This document shows, in pieces, positions 8,475-17,099 of a stretch of DNA of 64,000 nt. This stretch comes from Hahella sp. HN01 (lineage in GTDB: Bacteria > Pseudomonadota > Gammaproteobacteria > Pseudomonadales > Oleiphilaceae): contig NZ_JAHMIN010000019.1 of assembly GCF_018986435.1 (NCBI RefSeq), positions 69,281 to 133,280 of the forward strand, written 5' to 3'. The notes below the pieces were generated by a model. It made no database searches. It had not been told where the DNA came from and saw only the letters and a program-made list of their open reading frames with translations. Position numbers and translations under genes: made by a program. Within the stretch, counting starts at the first letter, position 1. Each line of letters opens with the position of its first letter.

Positions 8475-9239
8475 CTATTGCGCCAGCTTGAGATAGTTGT
8501 CCGCGATGACTTCATAGCGTCCATTGTCTTTCAACTCCTGCAGCCGCTGATTGAATAAATCACGCAGCTTGGCGGACTTGAAAATGGCGTAACGAGGGGC
8601 GCTGTTGAACAAGGGATGAACGGTGTAAGGCGCCTCATAAATTGGGCTGGTTGAATGCAGTTTGTTCAGGTAGTAATGGAAAATGCGCTTATCGAGAATG
8701 ATCGCGTCGGTACGCTTCAAAAACAGCATCTGCACTTGCGCCTGTTGATCCACAACTTCCTCAATGTGCGGATTCTGCGCCGCCATCTTGGCGTACTCAG
8801 GAGGCAGATAAAGGTGGGCGTTCTGGAACACCACCAGGCGTTTATCCTTGAGGTCATCCACTTTGATAATCCCATCCGCCTGGTCGTTCAGCGTCACCAC
8901 TACATTCTGGTAGTAAACCACAGGATCGGAAAGGTAATAGCCGCCCTCGGAGTAATTGCCCGGAGGCAGATTAAAGGCCCCATCCACGCGCTGGTTTCGT
9001 AACTCCGCAAACAGACGCCGGTTCGTGGTGTATATGAAGTTAACCGCATACTCCCGTTCCGACAGCGCCTCGCGAATGATATCCACCACCAGACCGCGGT
9101 TTTCCTCGGCAATGACATAGGGAGCGATAGAAGAAGACGTGATCAATTCCAGTTGGCGCGAAAACGGTTGATCAGCGGCGAAGCCGTGACCGGCAAGCAG
9201 CAAGAAGCCAAACACGTAAGAAAAGACACAGCGAATCAT
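8475..9239 (-). CDS. Periplasmic substrate-binding protein, SBP_bac_3 type
   Basis: 254 residues from ATG 9239 (a GTG 12 bases upstream lacks a ribosome site). A signal peptide ends around GHGFA-AD. The rest matches the two-lobed amino-acid-binding fold (ELITSSSIAPYVI, LVVDIIREAL, DDLKDKRLVVFQNA, and a C-terminal DNGRYEVIADNYL). No permease or ATPase gene adjoins it, so it is an orphan. Such orphans in marine gammaproteobacteria may feed a distant transporter or act as sensors; ligand unknown. Confidence 0.88.
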   Translation of the reverse strand: MIRCVFSYVFGFLLLAGHGFAADQPFSRQLELITSSSIAPYVIAEENRGLVVDIIREALSEREYAVNFIYTTNRRLFAELRNQRVDGAFNLPPGNYSEGGYYLSDPVVYYQNVVVTLNDQADGIIKVDDLKDKRLVVFQNAHLYLPPEYAKMAAQNPHIEEVVDQQAQVQMLFLKRTDAIILDKRIFHYYLNKLHSTSPIYEAPYTVHPLFNSAPRYAIFKSAKLRDLFNQRLQELKDNGRYEVIADNYLKLAQ

Positions 9240-9534
9240 GAGCAACGCCACATAATCAAATGATCACCGACAACGTTAAATCAATGGACGCCAAGCACTT
9301 TCTCCAGTGAATCCTTCCTTATCAATCATAGACGTCCGCCGGGTTAGCGCAAGTCGCTCTCAGGTCCAGCGCCATCGCACTCAACTCTCCCACGCAGAAC
9401 CGTCATTCCCCCAATATGACCGACTACCGCGCCCACCTAATAAGTACGTTAACTAACGATTATTGGTTCTTAGCCAGTGCGCCTTGAGGCTTCTGCAACT
9501 GTGTAGCCATATGGTGAACAGTGGAAGGTCAGCA

Positions 9535-9565
9535 TTGGTTGACATGTTGTCCCAATGTCAGCCAA
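9535..9565. promoter_or_regulatory. Long inverted repeat upstream of the isochorismatase-like gene
   Basis: TTGGTTGACAT (9535-9545) and ATGTCAGCCAA (9555-9565) are complementary at 10 of 11 positions around a 9-base centre. It lies 110 bp before the ATG at 9675 with no T-tract, so an operator or RNA hairpin is more likely than a terminator. It is the only structure I see in the 435-bp gene-free stretch 9240-9674. Confidence 0.45.
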
Positions 9566-9674
9566 CTCCTTTACTATTAATACCTTATACCGGATTATCT
9601 CACGCGTAACCGAGCCGTTCGCTTAAGACTGGTTCGCTCTGGATTTAAACCAATCACGACATGGAGACACAGGC

Positions 9675-10211
9675 ATGAGCGCCGCACTTTTGATTATCGA
9701 TATGCAAGTTGGATTATGCACGGGCGAGGAAGCCGCGTTCGATGTCGATAACCTGATTGCGCGTATCAATGACCTTGCCGTAAAGGCGCGAAAGGCCAAA
9801 GCGCCGGTCATTTTTATGTTGCATGAGGAATCTGCGGGGGCGTTGGTGTATGAAACGGAAGGTTGGCGCTTGAGTCCGGGCCTTACTTCCGCACCTGAAG
9901 ATATCCACTTGCGTAAAAAGACACCCAACTCTTTTCACCAAACCGATTTGCACGCCCTGCTCCAACAGCACGGCGTAACGCGCCTGGTCATTTGCGGCCA
10001 GCAGACCGAACTTTGCCTTGACACCACCGTCCGCCAGGCGTTTCCTTTGGGATACCAGGTCACCCTGGTGAAAGACGGCCACTCCACCTGCGACAACGGC
10101 GTCCTTACCGCCCAGCAGATCATTGCGCATCACAATCAATTGTTGCAGTTCATGGGAGGATTCGGCGTGGGAGTTGAGGTGGTCGCAGCATCCGCCGTGG
10201 CGTTCCAATAA
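9675..10211 (+). CDS. Isochorismatase-family cysteine hydrolase
   Basis: 178 residues, typical length. The catalytic triad is visible: Asp9 in LIIDMQ, Lys81 or Lys82 in LRKKTPNSF, and Cys114 in TELCLDTTVR. Cytosolic. Known: the family includes nicotinamidases and carbamate or urea-derivative hydrolases; the substrate cannot be assigned. Ribosome site GGAGAC before ATG. Monocistronic, with a GAGTGAGAGC/GCTCTCACTC hairpin (10221-10253) at its end shared with the convergent gene. Confidence 0.92.
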   Translation: MSAALLIIDMQVGLCTGEEAAFDVDNLIARINDLAVKARKAKAPVIFMLHEESAGALVYETEGWRLSPGLTSAPEDIHLRKKTPNSFHQTDLHALLQQHGVTRLVICGQQTELCLDTTVRQAFPLGYQVTLVKDGHSTCDNGVLTAQQIIAHHNQLLQFMGGFGVGVEVVAASAVAFQ

Positions 10212-10247
10212 AACCGCCTTGAGTGAGAGCCATTTTAGGCGTCGCTC

Positions 10248-10664
10248 TCACTCCTCACAGGCGCTCTCCCCTATCTCCATCAACTGAAAATCATACCCGC
10301 CATAGCCTTTGTGGAAAGGACGGAGGTAGTCGATGGGAAACTGGTGCAGCACGCCTTTCATGCACACGGAAATCTGGCTGTCCGATAGCAGATTCGCGAG
10401 GCGTGTGGCGACTTCGTCTTGCGCTTCCGAATCGCTGTAGGGATAAATCAGATTGTTGACGTACTGCTGATATTTTTCTGCGCCGACGGACTCGACATCA
10501 AAAGCGATGCAGTTTCCTCTCGCACAATTGTAGGTGACAGGGATCGCCTTGAGGGCGACAGCTTCATCGCTTTTAATTTGCCGCAAATAGGGCCCCAGCA
10601 CACGAAAAACAAGGAGCACCAAAATAACGATTACAACCAGAGATATTGCCGTTTTCTTAATCAT
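10248..10664 (-). CDS. Hypothetical membrane-anchored protein, 138 aa
   Basis: Starting at MIKKTAIS the first ~25 residues form one hydrophobic helix (LVVIVILVLLVF), a signal anchor. The rest is soluble and probably periplasmic, with four cysteines (two in NCARGNC, one each in SVCMKG and ESACEE), enough for two disulfides. The longer frame to 10757 includes an unlikely N-terminus, so I use 10664. No family recognised. Convergent with the isochorismatase-like gene. Confidence 0.7.
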   Translation of the reverse strand: MIKKTAISLVVIVILVLLVFRVLGPYLRQIKSDEAVALKAIPVTYNCARGNCIAFDVESVGAEKYQQYVNNLIYPYSDSEAQDEVATRLANLLSDSQISVCMKGVLHQFPIDYLRPFHKGYGGYDFQLMEIGESACEE

Positions 10665-10942
10665 ATCTACTACTAAAAATCTGTATTTCGCCGGGTTAAC
10701 GCATTCCCTGCCATGACTCAAATCCAGCAACGCCATCCCCCAAGAGCAGCTTCCCAAGTGCTTGGTTTCAGGCGCAATCGAGTCAGTTTGTTATGTCTGT
10801 TCAAGTGGAGTTAACTAAGTAAACTCAGTGGCGAAACAGTAACAGATGCGATCTCTTTCACAATATCGCAAACGGACTACGCCCCGATCAGGGGGCGCAA
10901 TATTGGCTGAATTTTGTGCGCATCATGGATGATAACGGGAAG

Positions 10943-11770
10943 CTAAAGAACCTGATGCTTTCGCCACTCCCCCGGTGAGCATCCCACACAGGCCTTGAAC
11001 GCCCGCGACAACGCCGCCTCGCTCCCATAACCCACTTCCCCCGCAATTAACTTGAGCGGCTCCCCCTGCAGCAAGGCCCGTTGCGCCAGACTAATACGCC
11101 AGCGCTGCAGGTAAACGCCCGGCGTGCATCCGACGCGATCGCGAAACAGATTGGCGAATACGCTGCGGGACATGCCGGCATGATCCGCCAGTTGTTCCAA
11201 TGACCAGTCCTCTCCAGGCTGCTCATGCATGGCCACTAACGCCATTTTTAAGCGCGGGTGCGCCATTCCCGCCAACATACCGACCTGGGTGCGTCCATCT
11301 TCCATTAGATACCGCAGCACCTGTATCAGGAGGACTTCAAAGAGACGGTCCAGCACCGCCTGTCGTCCGCAGTTACCGGCGAACGCTTCCTGAAATAGTA
11401 AATCCAACACCGGCGCGGCGCCCGGCAATGAAGATAAAGGCAGGCAGATAAATTCCGGCAGCGCCGCGACAACCGGGTTGTTCGCCCCGCCCTCAAAACT
11501 CAGGTTGGCGCAGGCGAAATCAGCGCCAACCACTGGATCAGTGACAAAGCGGTGAGGCAAAGGCCGCGGATAGAACAACAGACTCGGCTCAGCCACTTTG
11601 GCGACGACTTTCCTGCCATGCCGCACTTCCACCGCCCCCTGGCGCACGAGATGAAGCTGCCCATATTGGTCCTTGCCGTATACGTCTGTAACGCCGCACA
11701 AAGGGCCGGTATTGAACACACGGGCATTAATAGAAAAGTGTTCCAGCAACGCCGCCAACCGATCTACCAT
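10943..11770 (-). CDS. AraC-family transcriptional regulator
   Basis: 275 residues. The N-terminal half is a cupin-like sensor of the AraC type. The C-terminal ~100 residues hold two helix-turn-helix units (LEQLADHAGMSRSVFANLFRDRVG and the second ending YGSEAALSRAFKACVGCSPGEWR). Start placed at MVDRLAALLEHF; the frame runs 17 codons further up through AT-rich promoter-like DNA. Divergent from the hydrolase at 11898 across 127 bp, the usual layout for a regulator and its target. Confidence 0.9.
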   Translation of the reverse strand: MVDRLAALLEHFSINARVFNTGPLCGVTDVYGKDQYGQLHLVRQGAVEVRHGRKVVAKVAEPSLLFYPRPLPHRFVTDPVVGADFACANLSFEGGANNPVVAALPEFICLPLSSLPGAAPVLDLLFQEAFAGNCGRQAVLDRLFEVLLIQVLRYLMEDGRTQVGMLAGMAHPRLKMALVAMHEQPGEDWSLEQLADHAGMSRSVFANLFRDRVGCTPGVYLQRWRISLAQRALLQGEPLKLIAGEVGYGSEAALSRAFKACVGCSPGEWRKHQVL

Positions 11771-11897
11771 AAAGATACTCTGGGTTAAGTTATCAGGATT
11801 ATTTGTGATATATCGTATCATGCATAAGGGTAAAGTTGCTCCTGCTTGTTGGCCAAAACCACTAGCGCCAAAAACATCAAAGCATTAAGGAGAAAAC

Positions 11898-12854
11898 ATG
11901 AAATCATTTACCCGCCCCCTCAACGCACTGACCCTGGCGTTTTTCACACTGGCTGGCGCCGCGCAGACGTCCGCCGCCGAGACGTCCGTAATCAGGCAAG
12001 CCGCCGCAGCGGTATCCCAGACCGCCAATTACATTACCACCCGAGACGGCGTACAGATCTACTACAAAGACTGGGGTCCCAAAGACGCGCCCGTGGTGGT
12101 CTTCAGTCATGGCTGGCCGCTGAGTTCGGATAGCTGGGAGTCGCAAATGCTGTTCCTGGCTGACAAAGGGTATCGCGTTGTGGCGCATGACCGTCGCGGC
12201 CACGGCCGCTCCAGTCAGCCTTGGGAAGGCAATGATATGGATCATTATGCGGACGACCTCGCCGCCGTGATCGAAACACTGGATTTGAAAGACGTCACTC
12301 TGGTGGGATTCTCCACAGGCGGCGGCGAAGTGGCGCGCTACATTGGTCGACACGGAACGCAGCGGGTCAAAAAGGCGGCGCTGATCTCCGCAGTAACGCC
12401 TCTGATGCTGAAGACGGACAGCAATCCCATCGGTTTGCCGCTGCAAGTGTTTGACGATATCCGCAACGCGTCTCTCAAAGATCGCTCCCAGCTCTATCTG
12501 GATATCGCATCGGGCCCATTCTTTGGCTTCAACCGTCCCGGCGTTCAAACGTCTCAAGGGATGATTCAGTCATTCTGGGCCCAGGGCATGCAAGGCGGAC
12601 ACAAGAACACCTACGATTCAATCGCCGCGTTCTCCGCCACAGATTTCCGCGATGACCTGAAGAAGTTCGACATCCCCACGCTGATCGTGCACGGCGACGA
12701 CGACCAGATCGTCCCCATCGACGCCTCCGCCCGCGCCGCGGTGAAACTGATCAAAAACGCCAAACTCATTGAATATCCAGACGCGCCCCATGGCATTACA
12801 GACACTCATAAAGATCGGCTGAATCAGGATTTGCTGGCCTTTGTGAAACAATAG
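11898..12854 (+). CDS. Secreted alpha/beta hydrolase, non-heme haloperoxidase-like
   Basis: 318 residues with a signal peptide (cleavage near TSAAET). The mature part is the alpha/beta-hydrolase fold: [10 protein letters not shown] (oxyanion region), nucleophile Ser139 in GFSTGGG, acid in HGDDDQIVP, and His in APHGI. Known: this branch is called non-heme chloroperoxidase or arylesterase; esterase activity is likelier than true halogenation. Periplasmic by its signal. Controlled, by layout, by the divergent AraC regulator. A GCCGCCCTG/CAGGGCGGC hairpin (12868-12893) follows the stop. Confidence 0.9.
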   Translation: MKSFTRPLNALTLAFFTLAGAAQTSAAETSVIRQAAAAVSQTANYITTRDGVQIYYKDWGPKDAPVVVFSHGWPLSSDSWESQMLFLADKGYRVVAHDRRGHGRSSQPWEGNDMDHYADDLAAVIETLDLKDVTLVGFSTGGGEVARYIGRHGTQRVKKAALISAVTPLMLKTDSNPIGLPLQVFDDIRNASLKDRSQLYLDIASGPFFGFNRPGVQTSQGMIQSFWAQGMQGGHKNTYDSIAAFSATDFRDDLKKFDIPTLIVHGDDDQIVPIDASARAAVKLIKNAKLIEYPDAPHGITDTHKDRLNQDLLAFVKQ

Positions 12855-12965
12855 ATAAACGTCATATGCCGCCCTGCCGGCTATCAGGGCGGCTTACCTA
12901 TCGAGGAGATTTGCAATAGAAGATGACTTCTCCATATACGGACGCCAGCTTTTGATGACTTTCGA

Positions 12966-13331
12966 TTAAATCTCTTCCTCGGTGATGGAGATTTCCGAAT
13001 TGGCGATAGTGATTTTCTTTATCGAGAACTCCGCGTCGAAATCATCAATCTGAAAGTAACCGTTCAATTCGGGAATCAAAGCCGTAATTTTTTCCAGCTT
13101 CCAATAAACGTAATCAACATCTCGCGACCTGATGTCGTAGCCATAAAAGGCATAGCACATCCACCCTTTAGGCCTTGGATTAAGCACCCATCCAAAGGAA
13201 TACTTTTCGACCTTAGTAGGCTCAATAGGAATATCTTCTAAATCAGGTAGTCGCTCAACAAGATCCCTTATCAGAACAACATCCTCCTCCGTGCACTCCA
13301 ACCACCCTTTCACAGATAACGACCGACTCAT
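12966..13331 (-). CDS. Hypothetical acidic protein, 121 aa, immunity-like composition
   Basis: Small, soluble, acidic and lower in GC than its neighbours. The centre (GWVLNPRPKGWMCYAFYGYDIRSRD) has many aromatic residues. The size and composition resemble immunity proteins of polymorphic toxins, but I recognise no defined family and no toxin gene adjoins it. The start at 13331 follows GAGGGAAT. The stop of the extended HEAT frame (13338-13340) lies only 6 bp before it, so the two genes form one tight transcript. Confidence 0.7.
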   Translation of the reverse strand: MSRSLSVKGWLECTEEDVVLIRDLVERLPDLEDIPIEPTKVEKYSFGWVLNPRPKGWMCYAFYGYDIRSRDVDYVYWKLEKITALIPELNGYFQIDDFDAEFSIKKITIANSEISITEEEI

Positions 13332-13337
13332 ATTCCC

Positions 13338-13512
13338 TCAACTTCTCTCAACGCCATTAAAAACAGCCAATATACACGCAAAATCTCCTGGTACCTTCAA
13401 TTCCGACAGCTTCATTTCCGCTTCAAATTCGTCTTTTTCTTCCCCTGACATTGCTGCAGGGTCAGCAAAAAGCTCGCACACGCGTAAAGCGTCCTCTAGA
13501 CCGTATGCGCAA
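13338..13512 (-). pseudogene. Out-of-frame C-terminal tail of the HEAT-repeat gene
   Basis: After the in-frame stop of the upstream gene (TAG at 13498-13496), a different minus-strand frame stays open for about 56 codons to TGA at 13340-13338. It reads AYGLEDALRVCELF, then an acidic helix (GEEKDEFEAEMKLSELK), and ends FNGVERS. It has no credible start of its own and joins smoothly to the preceding protein if one base is restored near ATTGCGCAT (about 13510-13516). I read it as a frameshifted tail; a sequencing error is possible. Confidence 0.6.
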
Positions 13513-14026
13513 TAATGTCATCCACCCATTCCCACGGAATCAAAGACTCAAACTCCGCATAAGAAGACGCTCTTTCCAGCTCGTGCATCAATTTTTCGTC
13601 GATATCCGTTCGAGCTACTCTGGCAATGCCTCTCAACGCCTCCATGCGAACGAAAAGGTCTTCCGTTTTATCTCGCAGCAGGTCGTTGAGCGTGAGAAGG
13701 ACTGCTGGGTCTTTTGTCCCTACGTAATACCCTACCCAGTTGATGAGCGCCGCCGCTCGGACGTCGTCGTTTTCATCTTTACTCATCAAAGAGATCAGCT
13801 CATTTTTGAAGTCCGGTATGCTCCAGCAGGTTCCGAGCACCATGATGGCGGCGCGCTGGAGATCCGGCTCCGGGTGTTGCAGAAAGCGCCTGACATCTTC
13901 CATCAACTCGTGACGGTTGGTTTTGCCGATATCAATTAATGCATCATAAATGTCGTCAATATCTTCAGAGGCAAGTTTTTCTTTGAGGCTGGCGATATTC
14001 ACCCTACAGTCCTGTCGATATTTCAT
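13496..14026 (-). CDS. HEAT-repeat protein, apparently truncated by frameshift
   Basis: 176 residues from ATG 14026, reading as two-helix repeats (DIYDALIDIGKTNRHELMEDVRRFLQ, DLQRAAIMVLGTC, DDVRAAALINWVG, LFVRMEALRGIARVAR). These are typical HEAT/PBS-lyase-like scaffolds for protein contacts. No signal peptide. It ends PWEWVDDIIAHTV at a stop that another open frame seems to bypass. Upstream residues in the longer frame are basic and unlike the rest. The ribosome site is weak. Co-directional and close to the small acidic gene downstream. Confidence 0.75.
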   Translation of the reverse strand: MKYRQDCRVNIASLKEKLASEDIDDIYDALIDIGKTNRHELMEDVRRFLQHPEPDLQRAAIMVLGTCWSIPDFKNELISLMSKDENDDVRAAALINWVGYYVGTKDPAVLLTLNDLLRDKTEDLFVRMEALRGIARVARTDIDEKLMHELERASSYAEFESLIPWEWVDDIIAHTV

Positions 14027-14182
14027 ATTTTTTCTGATTGGTCGGCTCTTGGCCACCTCTCTTCTATTGCAAAAACGCCACAAAAGTTTCACCAAATATT
14101 CTACAAACACCGCGACGCCGACTTCTAGAATTAACGGGGTTAGCGGTAGACCTTTTGTGTAAGTAATACCTCGGAATCAGCA

Positions 14183-14311
14183 GGCGTCTCTCGCCGCCTT
14201 GCTAAAAGGGAAGTCCAGGAGTGACAGGGTTCAAGCTAACCTGGAATCACCTCCGCATAAATGCTGAAGACTGAACTAACACCTCTTGGGGGCGGCCCAG
14301 CCCCCATTTTT
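14183..14311 (+). ncRNA. Candidate structured small RNA with terminator
   Basis: Three hairpins follow each other in a 395-bp gene-free stretch (14027-14421): GGCG/CGCC at 14183-14195; an imperfect long hairpin at 14218-14254 pairing GGAG, TGA and CAGG-TT with AACCTG, TCA and CTCC; and a terminator GGGGGC/GCCCCC at 14288-14305 followed by ATTTTT. No open frame ends at this terminator, so it appears to serve a non-coding transcript. A promoter is not obvious. Confidence 0.4.
14287..14311 (+). terminator. Rho-independent terminator with no upstream gene
   Basis: 6-bp GC stem GGGGGC / GCCCCC extended by a T-A pair, 6-nt loop, then a T-tract. It lies between a minus-strand gene and a plus-strand gene start, so it ends no annotated coding sequence. 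Confidence 0.8.
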
Positions 14312-14421
14312 AATCTCTCAACACTCGCCATCAAAAACAGCAGGATTTTACAATTCAGCTATTCTGACATGCGTTAGTATTCCGGTATTCGAGTTCGAGA
14401 ATCTATACGCGAGCGGTGGTT

Positions 14422-14883
14422 ATGGACCTGGAAAACCCTTATCAAAAACCAACATCTGATATTGCCGTGGATCTCCAGACGTCCCCTTCCCGACTTCGCC
14501 GAAATGCGTGGCTGGCGTATATCGCCCTGTACTTGCTGTTGTTGATTCTGGGCGTCGTTAAAATTCTCAAGACAGGCCAGTTGTCGCCCATTCAAATCCC
14601 GCTCATTCTGGCGGATGTGATCGCCCTTATCGCCGCCTGCCATTATGCGTTCAACGCGCCGCCATCCCAGGTATGGCGTTATGTATACGCGGTCTGTCTG
14701 GTTTTTCTGTGCGTCAAACTGGCGTGGTTTTGTTATCTCATCTGGGAAATCGCCGGCATCATGTTTCTGACTGGACGCCTCGAAATGGTCCTGCAAACCG
14801 TCTATATGGGGGCGTCGGTAATATTCACCGCGCCCATGCTGTTTGTGCTTTATATCCGGGGATTCACAGACCGGCCTAAGTGA
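14422..14883 (+). CDS. Hypothetical four-helix membrane protein
   Basis: 153 residues with four hydrophobic segments (AWLAYIALYLLLLILGVV; a segment through LILADVIALIAACHY; YVYAVCLVFLCVKLAWFCYLIW; VIFTAPMLFVLYI). The N-terminus starts MDLENPYQKPTSD, a pattern common in small integral membrane proteins of unknown function. A GTG six bases earlier is a possible alternative start. No family recognised. Confidence 0.75.
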   Translation: MDLENPYQKPTSDIAVDLQTSPSRLRRNAWLAYIALYLLLLILGVVKILKTGQLSPIQIPLILADVIALIAACHYAFNAPPSQVWRYVYAVCLVFLCVKLAWFCYLIWEIAGIMFLTGRLEMVLQTVYMGASVIFTAPMLFVLYIRGFTDRPK

Positions 14884-15003
14884 AGAAAGCGACAAGCATC
14901 ATCCTTATTGATCATAGAGCTTGATTGCGCCAAAGCCTATCAGCCGCAGCAGAAGATTGACAACCTCTGCGTCCAGCCGGGCCGACCGGACGCAAACCTG
15001 TTT

Positions 15004-15978
15004 TTATACCGACAGCAACACCGCTCCAACCGTCTGCCCGCTTTGTAGCAATGCATGGGCTTGGGCGGCCTGCTCCAAGGGAATTGTATCCGCGATATCT
15101 ACGGTCAACCCATTCGCCAGTTGTTCCATGACCGCATTGCCGCTGATCCGGTAGTGGCGTAAATCCATCATATGCAGCAACACGCTGGGACGGGTGAATT
15201 GAACCGCACGCGCCATGGCTTCCATCGGCAGGCTCTGCAACATGCCGGAGGGTTGCCCAATGTTGGCGACCGTACCAAAGGCCCCCACGCTCGCCAGACT
15301 TTGCATCAACGTGTCCGCGCCAACGCCATCGATGACGTAGTCTACGCCAGCGCCGTCAGTCAGCCGCTTCACTGCTTCAGCAAAGTCCTGCTCGCGATAA
15401 AGAATGACATCTTCGTAGCCTTTGCGGCGGGCGATTTCCGCCTTTTCCGCATTGCCAACGGTCCCGATCAATCTCACGCCCAGCTTGCTCGCCCACTGTC
15501 CCAATACCTGCCCCAGTCCGCCGGCGGCGGCGTGAACCAGCATCGAATCACCCGCCGCGACAGGTCTGACCCGGTTCAACAGCATGTGGGCGGTCATTCC
15601 CCGCAATAATGCAGAGGCCGCCGCTTCATCAGAGACCGAGTCGGGAACCGGTAATAATCTCTCCGCCGCCACATTTCGATGACTGGCGTAGCTTCCTAAC
15701 GGAAAGCCGGCATAGGCGACGCGCTGACCAATACTCAGGCCAGTGACGCCGTCTCCCAACGCCTCAACCACGCCCACTGCCTCAACACCCAATACGCGGG
15801 GGTCCTCGGCGATGGGATAAAGTCCGCAACGGAAATAGATATCCACGAAGTTCACTCCCACCATACGGTGGCGAAGGCGGACTTCTCCCGGGGCCGGAGG
15901 CGATAGTTGAAAGGTCGCCGGCTGCAATACGGACGGCTCGCCAATTTGGGACATTTCTATACGGATAGGCGTACTCAT
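15004..15978 (-). CDS. Quinone oxidoreductase-like medium-chain dehydrogenase
   Basis: 324 residues, the length of NADPH:quinone reductases of the Qor type. It has GVNFVDIYFRCGLYP, GVEAVGVV, the nucleotide-binding AAAGGLGQVLGQWA and the late DYVIDGVGADTL. The zinc ligands of alcohol dehydrogenases are absent, as expected for Qor. Cytosolic one- or two-electron reduction of quinones or enals. Ribosome site AAGGAG. Divergent from the LysR gene (130 bp between starts), its likely regulator. The leader holds a CAGGACACCCA copy. Confidence 0.92.
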   Translation of the reverse strand: MSTPIRIEMSQIGEPSVLQPATFQLSPPAPGEVRLRHRMVGVNFVDIYFRCGLYPIAEDPRVLGVEAVGVVEALGDGVTGLSIGQRVAYAGFPLGSYASHRNVAAERLLPVPDSVSDEAAASALLRGMTAHMLLNRVRPVAAGDSMLVHAAAGGLGQVLGQWASKLGVRLIGTVGNAEKAEIARRKGYEDVILYREQDFAEAVKRLTDGAGVDYVIDGVGADTLMQSLASVGAFGTVANIGQPSGMLQSLPMEAMARAVQFTRPSVLLHMMDLRHYRISGNAVMEQLANGLTVDIADTIPLEQAAQAHALLQSGQTVGAVLLSV

Positions 15979-16004
15979 TCTGAACTCCTTAATGCTCTTA
16001 CTGT

Positions 16005-16020
16005 GGTGGGTGTCCTGTTA
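16005..16020 (-). repeat. Dispersed CAGGACACCCA element, copy in the qor-like leader
   Basis: On the minus strand it reads TAACAGGACACCCACC, 27 bp before the qor-like ATG and in sense orientation, as with the copies near 1919, 4368-4557 and 47621. Confidence 0.6.
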
Positions 16021-16090
16021 GCTCCTTGTTAGCTACGTAAACTTTAACTGCGGCATGCTTTGTAGAAAATTCCCCAAAACCACACAGCAT

Positions 16091-16108
16091 TTGTGCATAA
16101 TTGCACAA
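16091..16108. promoter_or_regulatory. Palindromic operator touching the LysR start codon
   Basis: TTGTGCATAATTGCACAA is a perfect 7-bp inverted repeat around TAAT. Its last base is the A of the LysR start codon. It contains T-N11-A, the LysR-box core. The position suits autorepression and control of the divergent reductase. Confidence 0.65.
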
Positions 16109-16965
16109 TGAAATCGATTAACTGGGATGACATCCGCTATTTCCTGGCGCTGGCGGAGGCGGGCGGCCTGTCCGCCGCTGCGCGCACGCTTTCTGTCGAG
16201 CACAGCACCGTTGCGCGTCGGGTGGATATGTTGGAGCGGGAATTGGAAGTGAAGCTGTTTGATCGTCTGCCGCGACGCTGGCGTCTCACTGAAGACGGTC
16301 AAAACTTATTGGAGCCTGCGCGGCGGATGGCGTCCCAGGCGCAAAGCTTTACTCGCATCGCAGACGGCATGTCCGGGCTATCGGGCAGCGTGCGCATTTC
16401 AACACCGCCATTGCTGGCCAGCCTGATACTGGCGCCGCATTTGGGTGAGCTACGTAAACAGTTGCCGCACATCGAACTGGAACTGGTGGGCGATCTGCAA
16501 AACGCCGACCTTCATGAGCGCGAGGCGGATATCGCCTTGCGTATGCGCCGCCCAGAGGAGCCAGATTTGGCGGCGCGCCCCTTGGCCAAGTTACAGTATG
16601 GCCTTTATGGCGGCCACGACTATCTGGCGACGCGCTCCCAGGAACAATGGGAGTACGTCGGCTACGAACGCAGCATGCAATTCGCTCCGCAGCAACAATG
16701 GCTGGATACACTGCCCCACTCGCCGCTGGTTTTCCGCTCCAATGATCTGAACGTGCTCGCCAGCGCGATTGTCGGCGGCGTAGGCGTTGGCGTCTTACCC
16801 TGTTTCATGGAGCGCTTTTATCCTCAGTTACAACCCATTCAAGAACCAGCCTGTCCGATTGTGCGAGAACTGTGGCTGGTCATCCACCCGGACCTGCGAC
16901 GATCGCCACGGGTGCGCAAGGTAGCGGACGCTCTGATCGCCTTATTTGAGACCGGTGTCATATAA
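16108..16965 (+). CDS. LysR-family transcriptional regulator
   Basis: 285 residues. The N-terminal winged helix-turn-helix (residues ~1-62) reads INWDDIRYFLALAEAGGLSAAARTL then EHSTVARRVDMLE and LFDRLPRRWRLTEDG. The effector domain follows (SVRISTPPLLAS). An in-frame GTG lies 15 bases upstream. Neither start has a clear ribosome site, because the palindrome overlaps this position, so a leaderless message is possible. Probably controls the divergent quinone reductase. Confidence 0.9.
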   Translation: MKSINWDDIRYFLALAEAGGLSAAARTLSVEHSTVARRVDMLERELEVKLFDRLPRRWRLTEDGQNLLEPARRMASQAQSFTRIADGMSGLSGSVRISTPPLLASLILAPHLGELRKQLPHIELELVGDLQNADLHEREADIALRMRRPEEPDLAARPLAKLQYGLYGGHDYLATRSQEQWEYVGYERSMQFAPQQQWLDTLPHSPLVFRSNDLNVLASAIVGGVGVGVLPCFMERFYPQLQPIQEPACPIVRELWLVIHPDLRRSPRVRKVADALIALFETGVI

Positions 16966-17099
16966 GGCTCACCTGCTTCTCGCCGCGCTTTATCTTTACC
17001 GTCGGCCGTTCTATATTCGCTATCAGGACGTTGAGCTGTTGTTGATGCAGTTATTTCATGCCGCAGCGAACCACTCACACGCCACAAGGAGGCTCACAA

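Noticed and set aside
9923-9935. AGACACCCA inside the isochorismatase-like gene
   Set aside because: Coding match without the shared flanks.
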